From assembly GCA_026168455.1 (NCBI GenBank), contig CM047425.1, forward strand, positions 40,754,711-40,818,710: a stretch of DNA of 64,000 nt, written 5' to 3'. The stretch is from Theocolax elegans (Eukaryota > Arthropoda > Insecta > Hymenoptera > Cerocephalidae). Under the pieces are notes generated by a model. The model saw nothing but the letters and a program-made list of their open reading frames with translations. It did no database searches and had not been told where the DNA came from. A program made the position numbers and the translations under genes. The stretch's first letter is position 1; each line of letters begins with the position of its first letter. Shown piece by piece: positions 13,199 through 24,055 of this stretch.

Positions 13199-13822
13199 GT
13201 GACGCTTCCGCTGGGGATTAAGGCGGAGGTCGCAAAATAAATAAATAAAACACTCGCACTTAATTAATAAGAGTTCATATGATTCTTTATTTGATCATAC
13301 ACAACCCGATAGGGTGTTTACAGACTCGCCGTTTGCCAGTCACGGCTTAAAATGTACCCGCCGATTTTCGCGATCAAAGTAACGCGGTTTGACGCAACGA
13401 GCACACACACACTTGCACGGAAAGGGAGCTGGAGAACTTGAGGCGAAACTCACCTACACACCAGCAGAATCGTCTCCAAGATAAATCTCAATCTCTCACG
13501 CGGGCGGATATTAACTATACGTTTGTGGTTCGCAAATTCTCTATACGGCTCGTACCGCACACCGTTCGGGAAGCTCTGCTCTCACGGCAGCTCATTTCGT
13601 CTCGGAGCGAGCCCTGCGCGAAGACGCTGCGCACTCGTCGCTACTTTCGACTTCGCGGCCGTGCGAGAGCTATCCTGGGCCTCTCGAACGCGCGCGCATG
13701 TTCGCGTATATAGCGGCTACGCGCGGTCGGTAATTCGCCTCGACCGTTCGGTACTAGATCTCCGTGTTTGTAAAAAAATACTATAACTTGGCTTTGGGGC
13801 CGAGCGAAGCAAGAATGTTACA
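13199..13822 (+). repeat. LTR, plus orientation
   Basis: About 624 bases starting TGTGACGCTTCC and ending AGAATGTTACA, the TG...CA form expected of an LTR, with a TATATAG box near 13707 as a likely core promoter. It matches 11745-12345 in reverse complement. Flanking bases (GTAT left, TTTC right) do not form a duplication, so it may be a recombined or truncated copy. Gypsy pol sequence starts 130 bases downstream, but a gag is missing, so this LTR need not belong to that element. Confidence 0.65.
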
Positions 13823-13955
13823 TTTCGCGTCCTTAATGCATAATGTACTATTTTAGTATTTTATTTTTTTACATTTTATTAATTCTACCGTTAATATCAA
13901 ATTTATTATTATTCATAAGACGTTATTTTATGATTTAATTCAAATTTAGCAGCCT

Positions 13956-14229
13956 TTGCATTTAGCAGACTTCGGCTCTCTTGTTTTCATCCTGCCGCGC
14001 TCCAAGGTGTTGGGCAGGCTGGAGGTCCAGCCACTGCTTCTGTCAACAGCCAACCAGTCGCCTATCCGGACGTACGGCCAACACTTGCTGAGACTTGACC
14101 TGGGTCTTAGGCGACCTTTCAATTGGCCATTCATTGTCGCTGACATCCCCAGAGTCATTCTCGGTGCCGATTTTCTTGCGCACGCGGGACTGTTGATCGA
14201 TTTGCGGCATCAACAACTCATAGACTAGG
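13956..14229 (+). pseudogene. Gypsy aspartic protease (degenerate)
   Basis: About 90 residues with the layout of a retroviral-type aspartic protease. The segment ending in ILGADFLAHAGLLIDL is the typical second half (ILG-x-DFL motif). The position of the catalytic D-S/T-G reads DFG, so the active site is altered. It lacks a proper start and is followed by a stop before the RT frame. In an intact element this enzyme would process the Gag-Pol polyprotein. Confidence 0.75.
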
Positions 14230-14390
14230 TGACCTCTCTCAGCGTGAACGCTCAGTCGTAGACAGCCGTCATCCACAGTGTGGAGTTCACGGCGTTTCCG
14301 AACAGGAAGCCAAGAGCCGTCACGCGTATACGAATCTCCTAACCGATTTCGCTGACATCTCCTCACCGAGGCCACTGCACGCAACGCTCA

Positions 14391-15595
14391 ATGGTGTGCC
14401 AGTCAAGTACCACATCGAGACCTCAGGACTGCCGGCCTTCGAGCGTCCCCGATGTCTGTACGGAGAGTATCTCTAAGCGGCACAGCAACTCTTCAAGGAG
14501 CTCCGAGATCGAGGCATCGTGCAGCCGTCCTCCAGTCAATGAGCCAGGCCACTCCACCTGGTTAAGAAGGTGCGGGTTTTCGAGTGACAGGTGATTACTG
14601 TCAATTCAACACGAAGACGCTGCCGGACTGCTACCCGATTCCCTTCATCGAGGACCTGATTCACGAGTGCTATGGATTGTCGGTCTTCTCCACCGTCGAT
14701 CTCGAGAAGGCATACTACCAGGTATCGATGGCAGAGGAAGACGTCGCCAAAACCGCCGTCACCACACCGTTTGGTATGTTCGAGTTTCTGCGAATGCCGA
14801 TCGGATTGTGCAACTCCACGCAGGCGTTCCAGCGCTTCATGGATTCGCTGTTGAGAGACCTGCCGTTTGCGCACTATTACCTGGATAGCTTCATCTTCGC
14901 CTCCAGCAACTATCAGGAACATTTCGAGCATTTGCAGGCTTTCTTTCAGATCCTACGTCAGACAGGACTGTCCATCCACTTAGACAAATGCGCTTACGGC
15001 CTACCCGAGATAATCTTCCTCGGCTAAACCGTCACACAGGAGGGGTTTCGTCCACCGCAGCGCAAGGTTGAAGGCCATTGGAAATTTCTCGAAGCCGATC
15101 AACAGCACTCAACTAAAGAGGTTCCTCGGGATGCTCAACTACTACCGCCGCTGCATCCACCACGCGGCGCACATTCAGTCTCCGCTAAACCAATTGCTCT
15201 CGGGCAAGAAAAGCACCCGACGTTTCAACCTCACTTGGATTCTTGAAGCAGATGCCGCATTTCAGGCTTGTAAGCAGGCCCTCGAAGAGACGGCAACCAA
15301 CACCTTTCTATTGCTCTCTGCGCCTCTTGCGCTCGTCACGGAAGCGTCGAGCACCGACATCGGAGCCGTACTGGATCAACTACAGGGGGGAGTTTTGAAG
15401 CCAATCTCCTACGTCTCCAGAGGACTCTCGGTAGCAGAGCGCAATTACTCCACGTACGATCGAGAGCAGCTAGCCGCCTTTGCAGCCGTCAAGTTCTTCA
15501 GGCGATTCCTCGAGGGTCGCAGCTTTACTCTTCGAACGTACCATAAACTCCTCACCTTCGCAGGACGTCAACCGTCACACAAGGCTTCGCCGTGA
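14391..15595 (+). pseudogene. Gypsy reverse transcriptase and RNase H
   Basis: Frames at 14391-14594, 14584-15027 and 15068-15595 together give an RT-RNase H region with frameshifts near 14585 and 15028. Visible landmarks are NTKTLPDCYPIPFIEDLI and FSTVDLEKAYYQV (RT fingers/palm), MPIGLCNSTQAFQRFMD, then YYLDSFIFAS where the catalytic F/Y-x-DD would be; the second Asp is replaced by Ser, so the polymerase is dead. The connection has KRFLGMLNYYRR, and RNase H-like sequence follows (TEASSTDIGAVLDQ, ISYVSRGL, YSTYDREQLA). Confidence 0.88.
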
Positions 15596-15703
15596 CAGCA
15601 GAGGCAATTGGATTACGTGCTGTAGTTCAATGTCAGCTTTGAGTACCTTAAATGAGAAGACAACGTAGTAGCCGACGCCTTATTACGGTCCTGTGCAATC
15701 GGC

Positions 15704-16951
15704 ATGCCATCAGGGCTCTCAGCAAACATCATCGGCGCAGCTCAGCAGCTGGACGAGGAGCTGACACATCTCTTCGAGAACGGCATACTGAGTCTACAGA
15801 CGCTGCACTTGGACGACGTAGACATATCATGCAGTGTGATCGACGGCATCGTCAAGCCGTATCTGCCAGACTGTCTTCGTCGCAAGGCTTTCGACGTGCT
15901 CCACGGATCCGCGCACCTAAGTCTGCACACAACAGCTAAGCTCTTGGCTCAGAAGTTCGCTTGCCCGGAAATCAAGAAGGACGCTCATCAATGGGCGCGT
16001 AGCTGCGAGTCCTGCCAACGTACCAAGGTCAGCCGTCACAACCGAGTATCGCTCGACTCCATCCAGCTCCTGGATAACCGCTTCGAGCATCTTCACCTGG
16101 ATCTAGTCATTTTACCGCTAGCAGGCGGATACCGCTACTGCTTAACAATTATCGACCGCTTCACCAGGTGGCCAATAGCCGTACCGCTCAGCGACATCCG
16201 GACCGAGATAGTCGCGTCAGCGCTCATCAAACATTGGATCGCCTCGTACGACTGTCCCCTTACCATCACGACAGACCAGGGCACGCAGTTCAAGGCAGCG
16301 CTCTTCAGGGAGCACGCGAGTTTAGTTGGAGCAGAGCACATGCACACCACGCCCTACCATCTGCAGGCAAATGGGATGGTAGAGAGATTCAACAGAATTC
16401 TCGAGGCCTCGCTAATGTGTGAGCCTGACACGGCTTGGCCGGAACGACTGCCACTCACGCTGTTCCGACTTCGCAAGTGCTGGAAGGAAGATCTCTAAGT
16501 CTCGCTGGTTGAAATGCTATTTGGCACCACTCTCAGGTTGCCTGGAGAATTTTTTGTGTCGCTGAGTACTCTGGGAGACACTACAACATTCGTTCCAAGG
16601 CTCAGAGCTCTTTTCAAGGTCATCAGAGCAGTTCCAGCTTCCGACCATTCCAACTACCGAGCGTTCCAGTTCAAGGACATGAGGACTTGTACTCATATTT
16701 TCATGCGGCTCAGTTAGGTGCAAAAACCGCTGCAACCGCCGTACGCCGGCCCATATAAAGTGCTCGAGAGAGTGAGCGACAAGGTTTTCGTCATAGAGGT
16801 TAACGGACAGTCCGTCTCAACGAATAGCCTCAAGCCAGCGTACCTAGACGCAGCGGACCCGCAACTCGCACCGCCAGCCTACTTCACAGCCAGAATTGCA
16901 GCAGGCGCCGCAACGAGATTCGCAACCCCCGCTACAGTCCGAGCCAGCTGA
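15704..16951 (+). pseudogene. Gypsy integrase (broken)
   Basis: The frame at 15704-16498 contains the integrase zinc-binding region (H/H then CESCQRTK near residues 105-112) and most of the DDE core: HLDLVILPLAGGYRYCLTIIDRFTRWPIA, then TTDQGTQFKAALF, then NGMVERFNRILEAS with the catalytic Glu. A break follows, and the C-terminal part continues at 16718-16951 (PYAGPYKVLERVSDKVFVIEVNG, VSTNSLKPAYL), which is the usual post-core Gypsy domain. The enzyme would insert the cDNA copy, but this copy is split by stops. Confidence 0.9.
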
Positions 16952-17230
16952 CAGCGAATCGACAAACCCGAGAAGAAATTCGCCCCTTTGTCTGAGGAGC
17001 TCGCTCAAGTGGGAGTACCTGTGGCAACACCGCCCGAGCGCGCCAAGAAGCGAGTGCGCAAACAGAGACTACAACCGCGTCTCTGGTTGTAGAGGGGGCG
17101 AGCCTTCGTCTTTTTCAGTCCGGTTCATTCCGGTTCCGTCGACGCTATAAGACATACGCGGAAACACATGTTAAACATTGTAATTAGATAATTGTTAAAC
17201 CTTTGTACAGTTTGCAAATAAATGCTCTTT

Positions 17231-17640
17231 AAACAAAACGCCAACCACCAACAATTCCAGGGATACCATTTAGGGTTTTTCTGTCCTCTATTATCTAATG
17301 TAAATGAGGTCGTACTGTGTCAGTGGAACAAAGGAAAAATACTTCTATCTGGCAACACTGAACAACACTCGCGTATTCGATCAGATCCGATCCACCATAC
17401 AGCCTAATTCCAAATATACGGGTGGTTTTCTGTGACATCGAAGATGAAAAAAATGAATGTTGTTACAACTGTGGGAATGTTTTAGAGGTGTCCAGTTGTT
17501 CTTCTGAGTGTTTTAGATTTTTTCGGGGCCATTATTTTAAGTTACAGAGAGACAAAGTTGAAATTTTAGTACTTTTTTGCATTCTATGCCCATTTTAATG
17601 AATTTATCGCACCGTAGATAGGTATATACACTGTAGATAG
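17231..17640. other. Unassigned spacer between two Gypsy remnants
   Basis: No coding or repeat signature recognised. The 5' LTR of the downstream Gypsy would be expected here, but I find no match to its 3' LTR start TGTAACAAAT, so the element is truncated on its left side. Confidence 0.4.
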
Positions 17641-17749
17641 GTTATATAGGCGTTTACGCGGCGATTATACAGCCGCGGATTTCGTCCAGTCAACTAGTGA
17701 CGATGATTTAGTTTCGCGGACTCGTCGCGAACAAGGACTCTGCACCGTT

Positions 17750-19190
17750 TTGAAACATGCAAAATTTAGCGAAGAAGCGCAAGCACAGATTACGCACAGA
17801 CAATTTGAAAACCTCAATCATGCGGATGAGAGCGGATTCTTTCCGCTTGCCAATAGTTCGAAGTCAAATGACAATCAACATGCCGATTCCTATGCGGAAT
17901 CGCAGCATAGCGAGGTTAACGCGGGAAATATCGCGGGAAACCTTGCGAAAAACGCGGCAGAAAACATCGCCGAAAATAATTTGAAATCAAATTTTGAATT
18001 GACTTCGACAAAAACGCTTAGCACAACTATACCGGTAAGACCAATTCCTACCATTTCGACCGCGATGATAACGACCGCTACTACAATTACGTACTCGACG
18101 ACGCAAGCAGCAAGTACGCATTTACAATCAAGAGGTGCAATACCAAAAACGGTATTTTCTTAAAAATAATAATAAAATAGATAATGATATCGTTTTATGT
18201 GCATTAGTTAATTTCGCAGTTTACAACGCTCCAAGGTGGTTAGCCCTGGAGTTGAGTAAAGCGCAATCAAGCGAGGGAGCCTTACAATAAGAGAAGGAGT
18301 TGAATTCTCTAAGGCAGCAATTAGCGGATTTTGCGACGAGTACGCAGCTCCCGACGCAAACGTCAATTGCGGCGGAAAAGCAACGGAAAAATCGCAAAAG
18401 TGTAAATTTTTAGGATACGTTTAATTTAAATTATTTTGAAGCTGATAAGTATCCGCAAGCACCTCAAGCGTCAACGCACACACAAGCGGAAATTAATTCG
18501 GAACCACGTTTAAACGTCAACGCTCCGTTTTATTCGACTCCCACGTCTAGCGACATACGTCAGTTTTCGTCTCTGCCAGCTCTTGCGGATTGGCATGAGT
18601 CTGGAAGGGGGGGAAATGTGCCTGTAGTTACAAGTGATCAACTTACGCAACTCTTGTCGAATATGTCGACGAGAGCGCCTACACAGTCACATGACGTAGG
18701 TCGCACTGTTCGCCAGTGGAATATTAAGTTTTCCGGCGAAAAACGCGAAAGCATCGAGGAATTTATTCAGCGTATAGAAGAATGTCGCAAGTTAGCGCAT
18801 TTTTCCGACGCGGATTTACTGAATGCTTTCTCGGAGTTGTTAACTGGCGTAGCGCTACATTGGTACCGCCAATCGCGGAAAGATTGGAATACTTGGGCTG
18901 ATTTTTGCAATGCTGCTCGACGATGTTATGGAGTTGAGCAGAACTTTCTGCAGCGCTTAATGGCGGAAGCACAAGCACGCAAGCACGCAAGCAGGGTAGA
19001 GAAGAGCCTGCTTGTGATTACATTTTCTGCTTGTTAACCATATTTAGCAGAATGGATGCGCCTCCGAGTAAGCAGTTTCAGCTAGACATGTTGTATGCTA
19101 ACATGTTTCCGTCTGTTCGGAAGTTAGTTCCGGAAAAAAGATTACAAGCGTCGATAGGCTTGTGCAGCTAGCTCGTCAGGCGGAAGAGCT
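17750..19190 (+). pseudogene. Gypsy gag (broken)
   Basis: An N-terminal, Ser/Thr/Asn-rich stretch is open from about 17660 to 18163. After a noncoding break the core resumes at 18618-19037. It contains VRQWNIKFSGEKRESIEEF, then LTGVALHWYRQSRKDWNTW and CYGVEQNFLQRL, which is the Gypsy Gag core pattern (Retrotrans_gag). Related sequence continues in other frames to about 19190. Gag forms the retroelement's virus-like particle; here several stops make it nonfunctional. Confidence 0.8.
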
Positions 19191-19329
19191 TATCTAGGAA
19201 GAGCGAAAATTTCCCGCGTCTCCGCCGCCAGAAAAGAGCGTTCTGAATTCAAAGCTAGGTTGTACTAACTTAGCCGAGCATGAAATTGATGTGGGCGGTT
19301 CGCGTCTCATCATGTAGCGCTACTATCTA

Positions 19330-20048
19330 GTCTCTCACAAGATCGAGCTGTCGCTGATAGCGAAGCCGCAGCAGCTGTTCAAAATTGGCAACAGCGTATG
19401 CAAACGCTGCCAGAGCTGCAAGCTCAAGCTGCTGAATGAGCGACATGCGCACAAGCACGTCAGACTGAATATTATAATTCAAAACGCCGCGATGTACAAT
19501 TTGCCGTGGGACAAAAAGTTTCTAAGCGGAATCGTGTACTTTCGCCCGCTGACCAAGGCATAGGTGCTAAGGTAGCTCCGAAGAACATCGGTCCTTTTAT
19601 TGTTTCGGCCTTACTCGGCTCAAACGTGGTAGAGCTCATCGTCAATGATGGAAAAGAAGCAGGTAAATGCCACATCAATGACCTGAAACCGTATTATGAA
19701 GACCAGACAGACGTAGCTGAGGAGAGTAAATTAAATCGAGAGGATGCGACGAGGGACGGCAAAGGATTAAACGCAGAGCGAAGAGCTGGCGATGAGTCCA
19801 ACGATAATGATCCTGTGAGCGCGAACGCACTGCGTAAGCGAGGTAGGCCGCGCAAAACTCGGGTAGTTGTTAATCGTATGACCGCGGTTGATCGTGCCCC
19901 CTCTAACGAGCGATTAAAGGCGAACACTAATGTACACGCGAATCCTTCGACGACGGAAAATAGGCGCGGAAGACCGAAAGGGTTGAAGAACAGGCCCGTG
20001 TCCCCGGTGGAATCGATCGAACGGCGCACTCGGTCGCAAAAACCGTAA
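19330..20048 (+). pseudogene. Gypsy integrase C-terminus with AT-hook tail
   Basis: From about 19330 one frame resembles the end of a Gypsy integrase (RQTEYYNSKRRDVQF, VSKRNRVLSPADQG, NIGPFIVSALLGSNVVEL, HINDLKPYYE), with a stop near 19437. The DDE core is missing. The uninterrupted part (19506-20048, 180 residues) goes on into an acidic then basic tail with two AT-hook-like motifs: KRGRPRKTR (residues about 113-121) and RRGRPKGLK (about 153-161). AT hooks bind the minor groove of AT-rich DNA, so the tail could help choose AT-rich targets. That role is inference. Confidence 0.75.
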
Positions 20049-20169
20049 AATTCCCTTCGAGCAATTGATGTATTTACGCGTACCGTTCCCTGAATCTGTA
20101 ATTTTTATAATCTTTTTCATTCTGTCATTCGTAAAAAACATGGCCTGATATTTACTAACCTGTTCCAGA

Positions 20170-20940
20170 ATGATGTCTGATGAACTGCGCAAGGCGCTTG
20201 TTGATGCGGATATTGCTGAAGACGCCGCGTCAAGCTCAGGCACGTCAACGCCTGAAACGGTAATCGAGACGATGCCTCCAATCAATCAGGTCCTTCTGAC
20301 CTGCAAGGTTGGTGGACTCAGTTGGAGGTCAAATTGCTGCAAGTTCGCCAAGCCTCACGAGAACTTCGTCGGATGGAGACGGAGGTACTTGCAGAATATG
20401 ACCGCTTCTGTGAGCAATATGGCGATGACGCAACTCAAGCGTCTGGCAATTGGCCTAATGCAATTGCGGTGCGAAGACGCTGTCAAATGGCCTATGACGC
20501 AGAGAGACAGCGAATTCGCGAGGAAAATGAGCTCTTAGAAGCTGAAACGAGAGTGCGAGAAGCCATTAGTCGCTTCCAACGCGATTCAGAGCTCAGAGTT
20601 GCTCCTCTCTTAAATAGAGTACCATATGGGGAAGCGATCCGCTAAAGCGCGATGGACGGCGCTAGCGGAAGGATCAGCTTCTGGCGGAGAGCAATTGGCG
20701 GGATCAGACTCTGCAAGTAAAGAAGCTGAGGAGGTACTTGCGACGTTTCGTCGACAGAAGGAACGACAGGCGGTCTGTCTTCAGCAGCAGCTCGATGCGA
20801 TTTTAACTCGCAAAGCTCAAGCAGAGGGCAAAACAGTGCGTAATCGCAAGTGCTACGTCTGTGGGTTGCCAGCTGTAGCGCGTGGACGCGAATGTCCGAA
20901 TCGGGTAAACCACAGTACCTATCAGCGACCATGCCAATAA
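20170..20940 (+). pseudogene. Accessory ORF of the deleted Gypsy
   Basis: Three overlapping frames (20170-20538, 20322-20645 and 20626-20940) appear to be one protein split by two frameshifts. The middle part is strongly charged and helical (many Glu/Arg, likely coiled coil). The C-terminal part ends with a short Cys motif (CYVCG...ECP) of unknown role. It lies after pol, in the position an env gene would take, but has no signal peptide, membrane segment or glycoprotein features. I do not recognise the family. Confidence 0.5.
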
Positions 20941-21137
20941 CTTTTATAGATTTTTTTTATTATTATTATTATACTTATCTCCAATATGTACAATAAAGAG
21001 AGAAAAATTCATACTGGGCTTTATTTTATTTATTTATAAAATATTATTTATGTTTAATTATCTTTCTCATTTTATCTTTTGGCCTAGAGAGAGAGGGTAG
21101 AAATGCAGAGCTGGTACGTCTTCGGCTACCCAGCGTC

Positions 21138-21148
21138 TGGAAGGGGGG
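21138..21148 (+). promoter_or_regulatory. Polypurine tract of the Gypsy
   Basis: GAAGGGGGGAG immediately precedes TGTAACAAAT, the start of the 3' LTR. This is the usual place for the plus-strand primer. A very similar TCTGGAAGGGGGG occurs at 18600, inside the gag region. Confidence 0.7.
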
Positions 21149-21229
21149 AGTGTAACAAATCAATATTATATTTGATTATATTATATTGCTCATTACATTC
21201 TCTTTCTCTCTGTCTAGCCTGTGTATTAA

Positions 21230-22317
21230 GGGAGTCTCATACTCAATTTTTACCGACCGAGCCAATAGAGTGATAGTATGGTTGAAAAATACTTCAATCT
21301 AGATAAATATAAAGAATTTCGACAAACTAGAAGATAGGTGCCCTTTCTTTTGTAGTTATATATCACTGTGCAAAGCTTCTATTTATTATATTGAGGCATA
21401 GAAGAGAAAACCTTGTATAAAAAACACTATCTACGGCGTCCACATAATGAAATTTTCGTACAAGGTTTTCTCTTACACGTATCAATAAAATGACTTTAAA
21501 CTTTGTATAGAAGTAAATAATCATTCAATATAGGGCATCTAACTGTTTGTTTTGCATAGTTTTATAAAACTAAAAGTAGTTTTATTATCATTATTAAAAG
21601 AATATTTTACGCTAGATGGCAGTACGCACGGATCATGGCAAGCTAGAATATGCTTTCGCCGCCGCCACTATCGACATCACGCATGCGCATTTGTTTCAGA
21701 CTCGAGACAAATAGCCGAGCAAAATAATTTGATTTGACTCCTATAAAATTTTTAAATACGTGTCATACTGATACTCACATTATGACTAGTTGAATTATCG
21801 ACATGGCAAATTGAACCGTACTACGTATTTATCATAGATTCAATGTAAAAGGAAACGTACTGCTGCAAGAATCCGGCATATCTATCGATCAACCCAAGGG
21901 AGCGGATCAAAAATCGACTTGCGAGCCGTGCTCCGCTCCCTTGGGTTCTGCTATCGTTGGTCTTGAGTGTAATGTCGTATTTTTTCAGTATGTAAAAAAA
22001 ATAAATACGTATAATTGAAATACGTACAAATTCCGTAAACCAAATATACGTAACATTTATTATATCGAAATATGGATTATAATAGATAATAGAAAATGCG
22101 TATAAGTGAAATACGTTATTTTTTAATTTTTATATTGGAAAAAAATAGTCACACTATTTTTATTACGATGCTCTGGACATCAATGGCGCCATCTACGATC
22201 ACTTCGATTACGACTTGCCATAGATGGCGCTCTTGATGATAGTTATCATTTCGTATATATAACCAGCATTACCGGCGGTCAGAACGGTAAAATCGCAGAA
22301 TTGAGTATGAGACCCCC
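21230..22317. mobile_element. TTAA-flanked nonautonomous DNA element
   Basis: Flanked by TTAA on both sides (21226-21229 and 22318-22321). The ends are inverted: GGGAGTCTCATACTCAATT on the left and the complement of GGGGGTCTCATACTCAATT on the right, both followed by TTTTACCG-like sequence. Length 1088 bases, with no transposase. TTAA duplications are used by piggyBac and Kolobok-type elements; I do not choose between them. Several perfect internal palindromes are described in the findings. Confidence 0.75.
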
Positions 22318-22742
22318 TTAATCTTTACAGCTGTTACAGGTCGACGTTCGATGATTTTCGGTGATTTTCGCGGACCTTCGTAAAGGTAAAAGTAGGGAAA
22401 GAGAGAGAGAGTTTGCAGTTCGTAAGTGCGAGAGCACTTAGACTAATCTCAACCGGCGAGATATTCACTTAGACTTATTTCAACCGTCGCGACACTTATT
22501 TCAACCGTCGTGAGAGAGTTATTTTGTTTACTCTTATCTCTCCATTTCGATTGCCTCGTGCCTCTTGTGATCCTGGTGCTTTGCTGGTGACCCAGTGAAT
22601 CCGTGGTAGATGGTTCGGCGACGACGCAGCCCAGGAAGTTGAGGAGAGAAGCGACCACGCAGACTTCGCCTGGTCATCCATCGCGACTCACGCACTGTAA
22701 GTGCCAGTTTTGTAGTCTCTCTCTCTCTCTCTCTCTGCAGCA

Positions 22743-23627
22743 GGGGTACAACGCATCACACAAGATGCCAATGCGGTAGCCCTATGGGCTCACACGAACG
22801 GATTAAAACTAAATGTAAAAAAAACGAAGGTTATGATTCTGGGTAGTCAGGCCTTTTTATCGCGTATCGACTTGAACACTGCCCCGAAGGTAGGACTGGG
22901 AGCGGATTTCTTGAATTATGAATGTGAGGTTAAATAGCTTGGGGTCATGATCTCTCCCACTCTAGACTGGTCAAAACAGGTGTTAACCATCTCGAGTCGT
23001 GTACATGGGGTTTTGCATTCATTGCGATATTATAAGAAGTCGTTATCTCGGGGCCTTAGGAAAAAGCTGGTTGAAACACTAGTTTTTCCGCATCTTGACT
23101 ATGCGTGTGCGGTGTTTAATGATGTTGATCAGACCAGAAATCTGAAGCTTCAAAGGCTCCTGAATGCTTGTATCCGATTCGTGTGGGGGGACATAGAAAG
23201 GAGAGAACATGTAACTCCTTATAGGTTAAGTCTCAGGTGGTTATCAGTTGAGTCCAGACGCTCATACCTCATTGGTTCACTTGCATACGGCATCATTGCT
23301 CATAATTCACCTATTTACCTGGCTAATCATTTCATAAAATTAAATACGCTTCATCATAACCCTCGCACCTCTTCTCGTCATCCACCAAAATCGCTGCATT
23401 ATCTTCCCCCTCGTACTGAGGCTATGAATAAGTCATTTGCCATCACTGCATCTAAAATCATTAACGAACTTCCTGCATTTTCATTTGACACCTCATCCAT
23501 CAGCCATTTCAAAAATACACTATTTAATCATCTGTTTGGACTTGACAAAACTGCCTGGGAAAATAGAGTGCAAAATGAGGGCTTAGCACCTCCTCAGATC
23601 CCTCACCTCGATTTCGATTTAGATTAA
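22743..23627 (+). pseudogene. LINE reverse transcriptase, C-terminal half
   Basis: Open in one frame from 22743 except for an in-frame TAG at 22935-22937. It shows the RT thumb region and beyond: ITQDANAVALWAHTNGLKLN, KTKVMILGSQAFL, LGVMISPTLDWSKQV, LVFPHLDYACAVFND, LNACIRFVWGDI, REHVTPYRLSLRWLSV. The catalytic FADD region is missing because the copy is 5' truncated. It ends at TAA in 23627, after DLDKTAWENR-like sequence. Dead on arrival. Confidence 0.88.
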
Positions 23628-24055
23628 AACTTGTGAACGTAATTCTGCGTATACACATATATAGATTAATTTTCGACGCATGTTGTGCAATAATTTTTAT
23701 GTACGTGTACTATTTATTTATTACTCTGTATATAGCTACTAAGTATTTATTATTTTGTATATTGCTACTGAGCGAATGCGTAATACATGCCTTATTTAGC
23801 GTTAATCTAAAATTTTGTATATATTCTGTAATTATTGTTATTATTGTTTTATTTTATACGTTTTATTGTTGTTTTTTATATTTTTATATTTTTATATTTT
23901 TATATTATTATATTTTTTTTTTTTTTACATTTTTATATTTTTCATATTTTTTATATTATTTATATTGTTTATATGGTATAACAAATCAGACTGTATTTTA
24001 TTTTTAGTGCCTACGGGGTCTCAACCCCAAGGTCAAATAAATTTTATCAATCAAT
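22743..24055 (+). mobile_element. 5'-truncated Jockey-like LINE
   Basis: Begins abruptly inside the reverse transcriptase frame and runs through the C-terminal part of the ORF, a very T-rich 3' untranslated region (23630-24005), a small hairpin GGGGTCTCAACCCC (24015-24028) and a tail AATAAATTTTATCAATCAATCAATC. It sits between two CT-rich stretches (22711-22737 and about 24060-24080), which may be the duplicated target. The same ORF family and the same 3' hairpin appear in the LINE at 61,694-64,000. Confidence 0.85.

Larger units (their letters stand above)
13956..17230 (+). mobile_element. Decayed Gypsy retrotransposon (pol region)
   Basis: Protease, reverse transcriptase, RNase H and integrase follow in Ty3/Gypsy order on the plus strand, broken by several frameshifts and stops. 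There is no gag before the protease. The coding remains end near 17150, followed by AATAAA at about 17217. The GC-rich coding sequence contrasts with the AT-rich surroundings, which marks it as inserted. LTRs flanking this copy could not be paired. Confidence 0.9.
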
